Below, piece after piece: positions 26,585-33,772 of a stretch of 48,961 bases of DNA (position 1 is the first letter of the stretch; each line of letters begins with the position of its first letter). Where the stretch lies: positions 1 to 48,961 of the forward strand of contig NZ_CABJDN010000016.1 in the NCBI RefSeq assembly GCF_902364365.1, written 5' to 3'. Under the pieces are notes generated by a model, which was not told the DNA's origin, ran no database searches, and worked only from the letters and a program-made list of their open reading frames with translations. A program made the translations under genes and the position numbers. Origin of the DNA: Bacteroides intestinalis (lineage in GTDB: Bacteria > Bacteroidota > Bacteroidia > Bacteroidales > Bacteroidaceae).

Positions 26585-27679
26585 TTATTTAATATTAAAG
26601 TATTCCTTATATCTATCATATAAATGTCCAGCTTGTAAATAAGCAGACTGAGGACTCATGAAATGTGAGAACTCAAACGTAATGGCTTTATCATAGCCGG
26701 CTCTCTTTGCAGCTTCCAATTTCATTCTAAGCTTATCAAACTTGATTGGCAAGAAATTTATAGGCATATCACGATCGAATGTCTCTGCATTCGTCCAGCA
26801 TTTCATTCCATATTTATCTGCCAACTTTTTATTTACTGTAAAGAAGGCATCTAATTCATCATAATCAATGTGCCCATCTTGAAAAGCACACGCATCAACC
26901 ACTTCATGGATTCCATCAAATATTTCATTCCACTCTCTTTCGTGTTCCTGAACAGAAACAGCATCTTCCTTAGTTAACTTATCAGTTCCCATCACAGCCT
27001 TCTTTCCATCAATCCAAGGTGAAATAAAAGTAGGTAAACCACCAGACACATCCTTACACTGTTTTCCCATTGCACGAAAAGCATCAATAGCCCCCTTGGT
27101 TTTACGACTGATCTCACCACTTATATACCAGCCACCAAAACTCTTATATTTTTCACCATATTGATTCCAGACTTCATCGATCACATACTTGTTATCTTCA
27201 ATCTCCCATGACAAATCACCCGTATCCCAGTATTTTCCGGAATCATACAGACCAAAATAAAACTTCATCTGATATTTCTCCGCTAAGCGAAGGTACATGT
27301 CCACTAAATCAACAGACGGCATATAACATCCTCTACCCAATAAATATTTAGAAGGATAGGTGACAAACTTACGATAACCGGAACGGATCATGATAACAGT
27401 ATCAATTCCTATATTTTTCATGTGCCGGAAATCTTGATCCCATTCTTTTTCGCCCCAATTTTGATGAGGAATATCATGTGATATTTCATCTAAAAAAGTC
27501 CCGGTAATCTTTAAACCATTCTCTTTAGGAATAATAAGCCGATCAGCATCGCTTTTCCGTATTGAAGCAAATAAAGTGTTCTCCATTGCTTCAGTGGCCA
27601 ACAGTCCAGGAGCTACCAAAGCGGAAGCTCCTGTTAAAGCGACTTTCTTTAAAAATTCTCTGCGGTTACTTGTTTTCAT
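26585..27679 (-). CDS. Tat-exported DUF4434-type protein, first gene of the operon
   Basis: The 364-residue protein has a textbook twin-arginine signal (NRREFLKKVALTGASALVAP). The mature part is a DUF4434-type barrel beginning KITGTFLDEI, with Glu189 in FGGWYISGEI, AFQDGHID, and Glu299 in CWTNAETF. The Glu pair is 110 apart, matching the fusion protein (111) more than the other two copies (99-101). The upstream promoter suggests this is the leading gene, transcribed divergently from the ROK regulator. Function is unproven. Confidence 0.75.
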   Translation of the reverse strand: MKTSNRREFLKKVALTGASALVAPGLLATEAMENTLFASIRKSDADRLIIPKENGLKITGTFLDEISHDIPHQNWGEKEWDQDFRHMKNIGIDTVIMIRSGYRKFVTYPSKYLLGRGCYMPSVDLVDMYLRLAEKYQMKFYFGLYDSGKYWDTGDLSWEIEDNKYVIDEVWNQYGEKYKSFGGWYISGEISRKTKGAIDAFRAMGKQCKDVSGGLPTFISPWIDGKKAVMGTDKLTKEDAVSVQEHEREWNEIFDGIHEVVDACAFQDGHIDYDELDAFFTVNKKLADKYGMKCWTNAETFDRDMPINFLPIKFDKLRMKLEAAKRAGYDKAITFEFSHFMSPQSAYLQAGHLYDRYKEYFNIK

Positions 27680-27771
27680 AGTATTCCTTTCTGTATATTA
27701 TATATGTTAACCTATTGAATCCTGTGTTTAAGCTTTATTATTATAAAGCGTTTCTTATTTATAACACGATG

Positions 27772-27801
27772 CAAATATAGATATATTTATTAAATAAACA
27801 A
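27772..27801 (-). promoter_or_regulatory. Promoter of the large catabolic operon
   Basis: On the minus strand the -7 box TATATTTG (27772-27779) is preceded by TTG (27799-27801) with 19 bp between, a full match to the Bacteroidetes consensus. Transcription should begin near 27,764, giving a leader of about 85 nt before the first DUF4434 gene. Confidence 0.7.
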
Positions 27802-27803
27802 TA

Positions 27804-27825
27804 GATAATAAATTATTTTATTATC
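27804..27825. promoter_or_regulatory. Palindrome upstream of the operon promoter, candidate ROK operator
   Basis: The 9-base arms GATAATAAA and TTTATTATC are perfect complements around a 4-base centre, directly upstream of the -33 element. A second palindrome with 6-base arms (TTTATT/AATAAA, 27786-27798) fills the promoter spacer. Confidence 0.4.
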
Positions 27826-28000
27826 AAAATCTCATTTTATTAGTATTTAATTAAAATAGGCCTTATTTTTAGCCCTTAATAAATAAAAAGAGAAATAAAT
27901 ACGAACTAAATATAAAAACCAAGATGAGATAAAGCTTAATATACTAAGCATAAATTGAATCAAAAAAAAGAATAAATGCTTTCTTTTCTATTATAAAAGG

Positions 28001-28031
28001 TTGAAGTTAATAAAAATATTAATTATCTTTG
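28001..28031 (+). promoter_or_regulatory. Promoter of the ROK regulator, with an internal palindrome
   Basis: TTG (28001-28003) and TATCTTTG (28024-28031) are 20 bp apart, a full consensus match. The spacer carries TTAATA-N4-TATTAA (28007-28022), which would suit autoregulation. Transcription would begin only 2-6 bases before the ATG at 28041. Confidence 0.7.
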
Positions 28032-28040
28032 TGATAAATA

Positions 28041-29270
28041 ATGAAATTAACAAGATATATGTATCAGCAGTTTTTAAAAGAAATAGAAATGGGGTCTAAA
28101 AATGCCCTCATTAAAAAAAGAATTATTACCTATTATATATATAATGGTAGTTCGACAATTCCTGATCTTTCAAAAGAACTGGATTTAAGTGTTCCTACAG
28201 TTACTAAGCTAATTGGAGAAATGTATGACGAAGGATACATAAACGATTATGGCAAACTAGAAACAAGCGGAGGAAGACATCCTAATTTATATGGACTAAA
28301 CCCCAAATCAGGCTATTTCATAGGAGTAGACATTAAGAAGTTCTCTATCAATATCGGATTAATAAATTTCAAAGGCGATATGGTAGAACTTAAAATGGAT
28401 ATACCTTATAATTTTGAAAACTCCTTAGAAGGAATGAACGAACTTTGTAATCTGATTCTCAATTTCATAAAAAAGCTCCCGATAGATACGGAAAAGATAT
28501 TGAATATTAATGTAAACGTATCAGGAAGAGTAAACCCTGAATCGGGATATAGTTTCAGTCAGTTTAATTTTGAAGAACGCCCCCTCGCAGATGTATTAAG
28601 TGAAAGACTCGGTTATCCTGTAACGATTGATAATGATACACGCGCCATGACATACGGAGAATATATGCAAGGATGTGTAAAAGGAGAGAAAGATATTATT
28701 TTCGTTAATATCAGTTGGGGATTAGGAATAGGAATCATTATAGACGGAAAAATTTATAAAGGAAAGTCCGGATTTTCCGGGGAGTTCGGACATGTGAACA
28801 CATTTGATAATGAGATCATTTGCCATTGTGGTAAAAAAGGTTGTTTGGAAACGGAAGCTTCCGGCTCTGCATTACATCGTACCCTGCTGGAACGGATACT
28901 GAAAGGGGAAAATTCGATTTTATCCAACCGGGTAAATATGGAAACTCCAATAACACTGGATGAAATTATAGCCGCAGTGAATAAAGAAGACCTCTTATGT
29001 ATTGAAATTGTAGAAGAGATAGGGCAAAAATTAGGTAAACAAATTGCAGGACTTATAAATATCTTCAACCCCGAATTAGTAATAATCGGAGGAACATTAT
29101 CTCTGACTGAAGATTACATTACCCAACCCATCAGAACAGCAGTACGAAAGTATTCTCTAAACCTCGTCAATAAAGACTCAGTTATTACAACCTCTAAGTT
29201 AAAAGATAAGGCGGGTATTGTTGGGGCATGCATGTTGGCACGAAGTCGAATGTTTGAAGGTACAAACTAG
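28041..29270 (+). CDS. ROK-family transcriptional regulator
   Basis: The 409-residue protein has a winged helix-turn-helix (about 25-75, STIPDLSKELDLSVPTVTKL) followed by a ROK sugar-binding domain. The ROK zinc site is complete: His251, Cys261, Cys263, Cys268 (CHCGKKGCLE), with Glu248 and the Asn197-Asp198 sugar-binding pair. The ATP phosphate loop of ROK kinases (DxGGTxK) is replaced by DIKKFSIN, so it should be a regulator and not a kinase. It is divergent from the catabolic operon and is the only regulator nearby, with no HTCS, SusR or ECF sigma in the window. It probably represses the operon until a sugar ligand binds. An internal start at residue 7 or 17 is possible. Confidence 0.9.
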   Translation: MKLTRYMYQQFLKEIEMGSKNALIKKRIITYYIYNGSSTIPDLSKELDLSVPTVTKLIGEMYDEGYINDYGKLETSGGRHPNLYGLNPKSGYFIGVDIKKFSINIGLINFKGDMVELKMDIPYNFENSLEGMNELCNLILNFIKKLPIDTEKILNINVNVSGRVNPESGYSFSQFNFEERPLADVLSERLGYPVTIDNDTRAMTYGEYMQGCVKGEKDIIFVNISWGLGIGIIIDGKIYKGKSGFSGEFGHVNTFDNEIICHCGKKGCLETEASGSALHRTLLERILKGENSILSNRVNMETPITLDEIIAAVNKEDLLCIEIVEEIGQKLGKQIAGLINIFNPELVIIGGTLSLTEDYITQPIRTAVRKYSLNLVNKDSVITTSKLKDKAGIVGACMLARSRMFEGTN

Positions 29271-29284
29271 ACCTCCAACATTCG
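29247..29284. terminator. Inverted repeat across the convergent gene ends
   Basis: CGAATGTT (29247-29254) pairs with AACATTCG (29277-29284), and inside it AGGT (29258-29261) pairs with ACCT (29271-29274). The loop contains the shared CTAG stop region of the ROK and cupin genes. It lacks a long T run on either side, so a bidirectional terminator role is tentative. Confidence 0.35.
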
Positions 29285-29728
29285 TTTCATAAATATAGCC
29301 GCGCCTTCCACATCGGAAGGTGCAGGTGCCCATGGCGCAACATCTTCTGGTGGAAGTGGCTTATAAGGGCCACTCTTTATTTCAAAGATAACAGTACCAG
29401 ACTCTAAAACTACAATACTATGCCAGGTACCGGAAGGAATTTCCACTCCATACATTCCAGCTGATGGATTCAGATTAACTTTTTCCGTCACATTGCCCAT
29501 ATCATCATAGAAAAACGCAATCAGACTTCCGCGCAGAACAATATAAGTTTCTTCCTTATCTACATGACGATGAGGAGGGAGATAAGTTCCCGGCTCCAGA
29601 GCATTAAGAAGACGGTGAATAGGTGCATCTAAAGACTCATGAAAATTATAATTCATTCGTAAACGAGAATTCTCCTGAGCATCATGAGTTACCCCGTCCA
29701 ATAGTTCTTCTGAAATCAGCTTCATCAT
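29267..29728 (-). CDS. wbuC: WbuC-family cupin-fold metalloprotein
   Basis: The 153-residue protein has a cupin core: PPHRHVDKEETYIVLRG gives the metal-binding His/Glu cluster, and WHSIVVLESGTVIFEIKSGPY the second cupin motif, matching the WbuC family found in polysaccharide loci. Its reaction is not established. The start codon overlaps the NusG-like gene's stop (TAATG), so it belongs to the exopolysaccharide operon; a second Met directly follows. Its stop overlaps the ROK gene's stop by 4 bp on the opposite strand. Confidence 0.8.
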   Translation of the reverse strand: MMKLISEELLDGVTHDAQENSRLRMNYNFHESLDAPIHRLLNALEPGTYLPPHRHVDKEETYIVLRGSLIAFFYDDMGNVTEKVNLNPSAGMYGVEIPSGTWHSIVVLESGTVIFEIKSGPYKPLPPEDVAPWAPAPSDVEGAAIFMKRMLEV

Positions 29729-30054
29729 TACTTCAACAATTGAGCAAATTTACTTGAAAGGTTTGCTTTATCTGATACAATAGAAAGTTCTTTGCCATCA
29801 GTACCCACTAAAAAAGCGGCTTTCTGAGATGCTACAACAGGAGCTATATCCTTCAGATCTCCTTCTACAAAAACACAACCTGAGAAAAAAGGAACAATAA
29901 TCTCCTTCATTTTCCCATTCCAGTTTACATATATTGTTTGCATAGGACAATAAGTCTTATACCCTGCAACATTTAAATGCTGCATCAATTTACGTTCCAA
30001 TCTCGGTGCCGTATACACAATATACCAGCAACGCGCATTTTCATCCATCATCAT
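29728..30054 (-). CDS. NusG-like (UpxY-type) protein with N-terminal NGN domain only
   Basis: I use the ATG at 30054, whose ATGA overlaps the stop of the Wzz-like gene, giving 108 residues. The protein reads WYIVYTAPRLERKL...TYCPMQ...PFFSGCVFVEG, the pattern of the NusG N-terminal domain in UpxY/RfaH-type antiterminators that bind RNA polymerase. Typical UpxY proteins are about 170 residues and end in a KOW domain; here the frame ends just after the NGN domain (SKFAQLLK) and the cupin gene starts at once. UpxY genes usually lead capsule operons, whereas this one is fourth of five. It may still load on polymerase without KOW contacts, or be a remnant. Confidence 0.75.
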   Translation of the reverse strand: MMMDENARCWYIVYTAPRLERKLMQHLNVAGYKTYCPMQTIYVNWNGKMKEIIVPFFSGCVFVEGDLKDIAPVVASQKAAFLVGTDGKELSIVSDKANLSSKFAQLLK

Positions 30055-31163
30055 ATTGTTGTTTGCTTTTTCCATCCTTTTAATAAATCCTTTACAAATA
30101 AAATCCAACCTACACTACCTACTCCAGCTAAGAAAATAAAACCGATAAGAATCATTACTTTATTGGGTTTCGCCGGACGCAAAGGAACTGATGCCGGCTG
30201 TACAACGGTGTACACCGGAGTAATTTCTTGCACCTTAGCCTTAGCCATCTGTAATTGTTGAGCAACTTGAGTATACACATTATATGCTAAATTCATTTCA
30301 TTTTGCAAGCGTTCTTGTTCAGCACGATAACTTAACAAAATTATATTTTGATTAGCATCAACAAAAGATGCATACTTTGACTGTGCAGCAGTATAATTAT
30401 CTTTAGCCTCCTTATAGAGTTTCTCTGTAAAAGCTAAATCATGACGCGCCTTATTGGTCCGATAATCCGTGATATAGTTCTGCAGGCAACGCATTACCGT
30501 ATCTGTCAATGAAGCTGAAATCAAAGGATCCTGCATAGTAACCGACAAAGTCGTAACCCCTGTTTTCTTATCTACAGAAACAGAAATACGTTTACTTAAC
30601 GCATCTGCAATTGCAGCTTCATCCCTAGTCAGTCTAAATGGATCTGCTTTAGTAGCCACGCCTTCTTCTTCTTTATCTTTAAACAAAGATACCACCCAAC
30701 CCAATGCTTTAAAAGGAGCAGAAGTGATGGCTCCCCACCAAGGCCCACGCTGATACTCGTCCAAATAGGCATAAAGTGTTGTATCAATCTTATCTTTCTG
30801 ATCCTTCACCTTTACATCAAAAAGCTCAATCAAAAAAGGAGTGGAACTTACAATATCAGGATAGAGTTCCGGTGAAAGAGCATCTTCACCACTGGAAGCA
30901 CCTAAACTGATACCTGCCATAGCCGCTAATGCCCCCATACTACCTCCACCCGACTTACCACCAGTCTCTGGTGCCAACGTCACACTGGTAGAGTATTCTT
31001 TCGGGATGCTGAATGCTACAACCAGTCCCACCAACACAGCATATCCACATGCCTTGAAAACCAGTTTCCTACTTGCCCACACCTTTTGAGCAAGTTCTAT
31101 TAAATCGATCTCTTGTTCTTCCGGCTGTTGAGGAGTTGTATTCAGTTTGTTTTCTTCACTCAT
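30051..31163 (-). CDS. Wzz-type polysaccharide chain-length determinant protein
   Basis: The 370-residue inner-membrane protein has two membrane segments (about 35-55 and 333-355) around a periplasmic domain, the usual Wzz/PCP arrangement. The periplasmic part contains long helices with coiled-coil character (NKARHDLAFTEKLYKEAKDN). PVQPxxP-like residues precede the second segment (VVQPASVPLRPAKPNKVM), a PCP signature. It has no C-terminal tyrosine kinase, so it is not a Wzc. It regulates polymer length with the Wza-type partner 8 bp upstream. Confidence 0.9.
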   Translation of the reverse strand: MSEENKLNTTPQQPEEQEIDLIELAQKVWASRKLVFKACGYAVLVGLVVAFSIPKEYSTSVTLAPETGGKSGGGSMGALAAMAGISLGASSGEDALSPELYPDIVSSTPFLIELFDVKVKDQKDKIDTTLYAYLDEYQRGPWWGAITSAPFKALGWVVSLFKDKEEEGVATKADPFRLTRDEAAIADALSKRISVSVDKKTGVTTLSVTMQDPLISASLTDTVMRCLQNYITDYRTNKARHDLAFTEKLYKEAKDNYTAAQSKYASFVDANQNIILLSYRAEQERLQNEMNLAYNVYTQVAQQLQMAKAKVQEITPVYTVVQPASVPLRPAKPNKVMILIGFIFLAGVGSVGWILFVKDLLKGWKKQTTI

Positions 31164-31171
31164 AACTTCTA

Positions 31172-33625
31172 TTACTTAAAGAGGTTAACCATGGTTGCAA
31201 TCATAGCAGCAATGGAGGCGGTTGTGCTACCCATACCTAAAATTTCAGCAGTACTCATCCGCTTCTTTTCTTCCTTGCTTGGAACAATAATCTCACAGCC
31301 AGGCTCTATAGCCTTTTTATCACGAGATTTCAGACGGGATACCGTACCGTTCATATATACTACATAGGCTTTTTTCTTCTTGGCCAGATTACCATAACCA
31401 CCTGCCTGATTGATATAATAACGTAAACTTTCACCACGCTTATACAATACAGTATTGGGATACATAACCGCTCCACTAATTTTTACTGTATTAATATATT
31501 CAGGAATGAATAAAACATCTCCTTCACGCAAAACCAAGTCAAAATCACTACCTGGATTAGAGATAGCCTTCTCCAAATCAATACCAACAGTATAAGTGTC
31601 TGATATGTTCAGCTTCTCAACAGAAATAGAGTCTTTTCCCTCTCCCATTCGAGCCATCCGAACAGCATCGGCCTGACGGCGTTGTTCTTCTTCCGTCATT
31701 TTACGAATCAAGCGCGCACCTTTTACATAAGCATCCGGAGTAATTCCGCCAGCTTTTGAAATCAAATCAGACAAACGCTCATTCTTCTTCACTAAAGCAT
31801 AATTACCACCAAAGAGTACTTCCCCTGCAACAACTACATTCTGCTGCTTGCGATATGCAGGACTCTTGCGAACATATACTTCATCAAACGGTTCCAAGTA
31901 GAAATCTCCTTCTCCACCTACTACTAAGCCGTCTTTAATATCAAATGAATAAGTCTTTCCTAAAACACTACTAAAAGAAGTACTCTTCGGATCTTTAATA
32001 CGACGGGTAATATCAACCTTTGTTGTTGCAGCTGCTTCTAATAAGCCACCAGACTGAACCAACAAATCTTCGATAGTCATATTCTTAGAAAAGAGGAATG
32101 TACCCGGATTTGCAACTTCACCATGAATAGAGATAGTCTCCTCTTCTTTCAGGTCATGAATGCTTGGTATATATAAAATATCATTTTTCTGCAATGGTAT
32201 GTCAGCTACAGTTCCTTTAAGCAAACCACCTAAATCCACAGCAATTACTTCATGAGACAAATCTTCATTCTCACGATCTAAAAGTGCACGATTCAAAAAT
32301 GCATCACCTCTTAAACCCTCAGCTTTCTTTATTAATTGCTTTACAGTATTTACTGTTCCACTCAATTCATATAAACCGGAGCGATATACAGCACCACGAA
32401 TTTCTACGCGATTCTCAAAACGCTTCAATACGGCATCTACAGAAATGGAGTCACCATCATCCAAACGGAAAACAGAGTAATCCATTTCGTCTACATTATA
32501 TACTTGATGTTCGCGACCGCTTTTACGAATAATACGAACAGCCTTTTTGTAAGCATCTCCGGTAAAGCCACCGGCATAATTCAAAATAGTAGCAACAGTC
32601 TCTGTTGGCTTCATTTCATAGAACATCGGACGCTTTACCTTACCAGCTATTCGTACTAAAGACTCATAGGGGTTAACTATAATTACATCTCCTTCCTGAA
32701 GACGAATATCATCTTTCATCTTACCTTTCATAAGGTAATCATAAACATCCAGATCAGCAATCGTTTTGCCATTGCGAACTACCTTAATACTACGCAGACT
32801 ACCAATTTTGTTAACACCACCAGCGCGATACAAAGCATGGAAAACAGAAGAAAAAGAGGATAATGTATATGTTCCAGGAACAGCAACTTCACCCATTATA
32901 TTAATCTGTATAGTTCGGATATCTCCTAAGGTCAACTTTATTTGAGAAGTAGGTTCACTTCCTGATATTCCTGAATATATTTTTGAAAATTCACGTTGCA
33001 AATATGCATTGGCATCTTTTACGGTCATGCCACTTAATTGAACAGGTCCTAATCCACTCACCTGAATAGTTCCTTCAGGTGAAATACTTTGGCGAATTGT
33101 ATTCTCCGAAGCGCCCCAAACATCAATAATAACCTCATCGCCAGGTCCTAAACGATAGTCCACCGGAGTAGCCAGGTTAATACTCGGTTCAAACGTTAAA
33201 TTCCGGTTTGTAAATACATCATGACCAAATATTTGAGAAGCATTATCTGTAACAGCAGTATTATTTACTCTATTATCCACTCTCACCCCTACAGTTTCAT
33301 CAGGTGTTGTTCCCACTTCCGAATAGTCGGTGGATCTTCTCTGCCCCCCCCCATCATCAACTAAAGTACGTTGACGCAATTGAGAAGGTATTTCATTGGA
33401 TTTATTACTTACAGCATTACTCTCCGAATATTTTTGTTGTATCCTGCTAACTTGTTCTTTAGTCACCCCTCTACGCAACAGTTCAGTGGTTATCTGCTTC
33501 TGACTTTTTCCACTTTTATTTGCTTCCTTTACGTACTGAATAACCTGATCATCCGACATCTGCTGGGCCATAGCCACTCCAGAAAGGACGAAAATTAAAA
33601 AGAATAGTGTTATTAATCTGCGCAT
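31172..33625 (-). CDS. Wza-type polysaccharide export protein with SLBB repeats
   Basis: The 817-residue protein has a signal peptide (GVAMAQ), a helical N-terminal region (about 22-66), a polysaccharide-export domain (YRLGPGDEVIIDVWGASEN, about 155 on) and several SLBB-type beta-grasp repeats (INIMGEVAVPGTYTLSSF; VRIAGKVKRPMFYEM; ISIHGEVANPGTFLFS; VVVAGEVLFGGNYAL; VKISGAVMYPNTVLY). It should form the outer-membrane exit of a capsule or exopolysaccharide. Codons 92-94 are GGG GGG GGG, a nine-G tract (33344-33352) that is prone to slippage. Confidence 0.93.
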   Translation of the reverse strand: MRRLITLFFLIFVLSGVAMAQQMSDDQVIQYVKEANKSGKSQKQITTELLRRGVTKEQVSRIQQKYSESNAVSNKSNEIPSQLRQRTLVDDGGGQRRSTDYSEVGTTPDETVGVRVDNRVNNTAVTDNASQIFGHDVFTNRNLTFEPSINLATPVDYRLGPGDEVIIDVWGASENTIRQSISPEGTIQVSGLGPVQLSGMTVKDANAYLQREFSKIYSGISGSEPTSQIKLTLGDIRTIQINIMGEVAVPGTYTLSSFSSVFHALYRAGGVNKIGSLRSIKVVRNGKTIADLDVYDYLMKGKMKDDIRLQEGDVIIVNPYESLVRIAGKVKRPMFYEMKPTETVATILNYAGGFTGDAYKKAVRIIRKSGREHQVYNVDEMDYSVFRLDDGDSISVDAVLKRFENRVEIRGAVYRSGLYELSGTVNTVKQLIKKAEGLRGDAFLNRALLDRENEDLSHEVIAVDLGGLLKGTVADIPLQKNDILYIPSIHDLKEEETISIHGEVANPGTFLFSKNMTIEDLLVQSGGLLEAAATTKVDITRRIKDPKSTSFSSVLGKTYSFDIKDGLVVGGEGDFYLEPFDEVYVRKSPAYRKQQNVVVAGEVLFGGNYALVKKNERLSDLISKAGGITPDAYVKGARLIRKMTEEEQRRQADAVRMARMGEGKDSISVEKLNISDTYTVGIDLEKAISNPGSDFDLVLREGDVLFIPEYINTVKISGAVMYPNTVLYKRGESLRYYINQAGGYGNLAKKKKAYVVYMNGTVSRLKSRDKKAIEPGCEIIVPSKEEKKRMSTAEILGMGSTTASIAAMIATMVNLFK
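33344..33352 (-). repeat. G9 homopolymer inside the export gene
   Basis: Nine consecutive C on the plus strand encode Gly92-Gly94 of the Wza-type protein. Gain or loss of one base would stop translation shortly after the signal peptide region, so the tract could act as an on/off switch. Confidence 0.6.
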
Positions 33626-33675
33626 AAAATATTTGATTAATCTTTAGAATTCCTATAATTAATATAAATCGGGCA

Positions 33676-33683
33676 CAAAGGTA
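33676..33683 (-). promoter_or_regulatory. -7 box before the Wza-type gene
   Basis: TACCTTTG on the minus strand, about 50 bp before the start codon, matches TAnnTTTG. No good -33 element is seen, so the downstream genes may be read from here or from the dehydratase promoter. The 147-bp gap holds no coding frame. Confidence 0.5.
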
Positions 33684-33772
33684 GCATATTATTTTATAAC
33701 GCCCATTTATTTTACATCTAATTTTTGGAAAAAGAAATTAAAACCATCTCTATCAACAGCTCAGACCTCTAC

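Larger units (their letters stand above)
27680..28040. promoter_or_regulatory. Divergent promoter region between the PUL operon and the ROK regulator
   Basis: This 361-bp stretch is very A+T rich and holds no believable gene. It contains one good promoter facing each way and three perfect palindromes near them (27786-27798, 27804-27825, 28007-28022). These are the best operator candidates for the ROK protein, though A+T richness makes chance palindromes common. Confidence 0.6.

Noticed and set aside
26584..26619. An upstream start for the metallophosphoesterase at 26619
   Set aside because: It would overlap the preceding gene and put twelve residues before a clean signal peptide.
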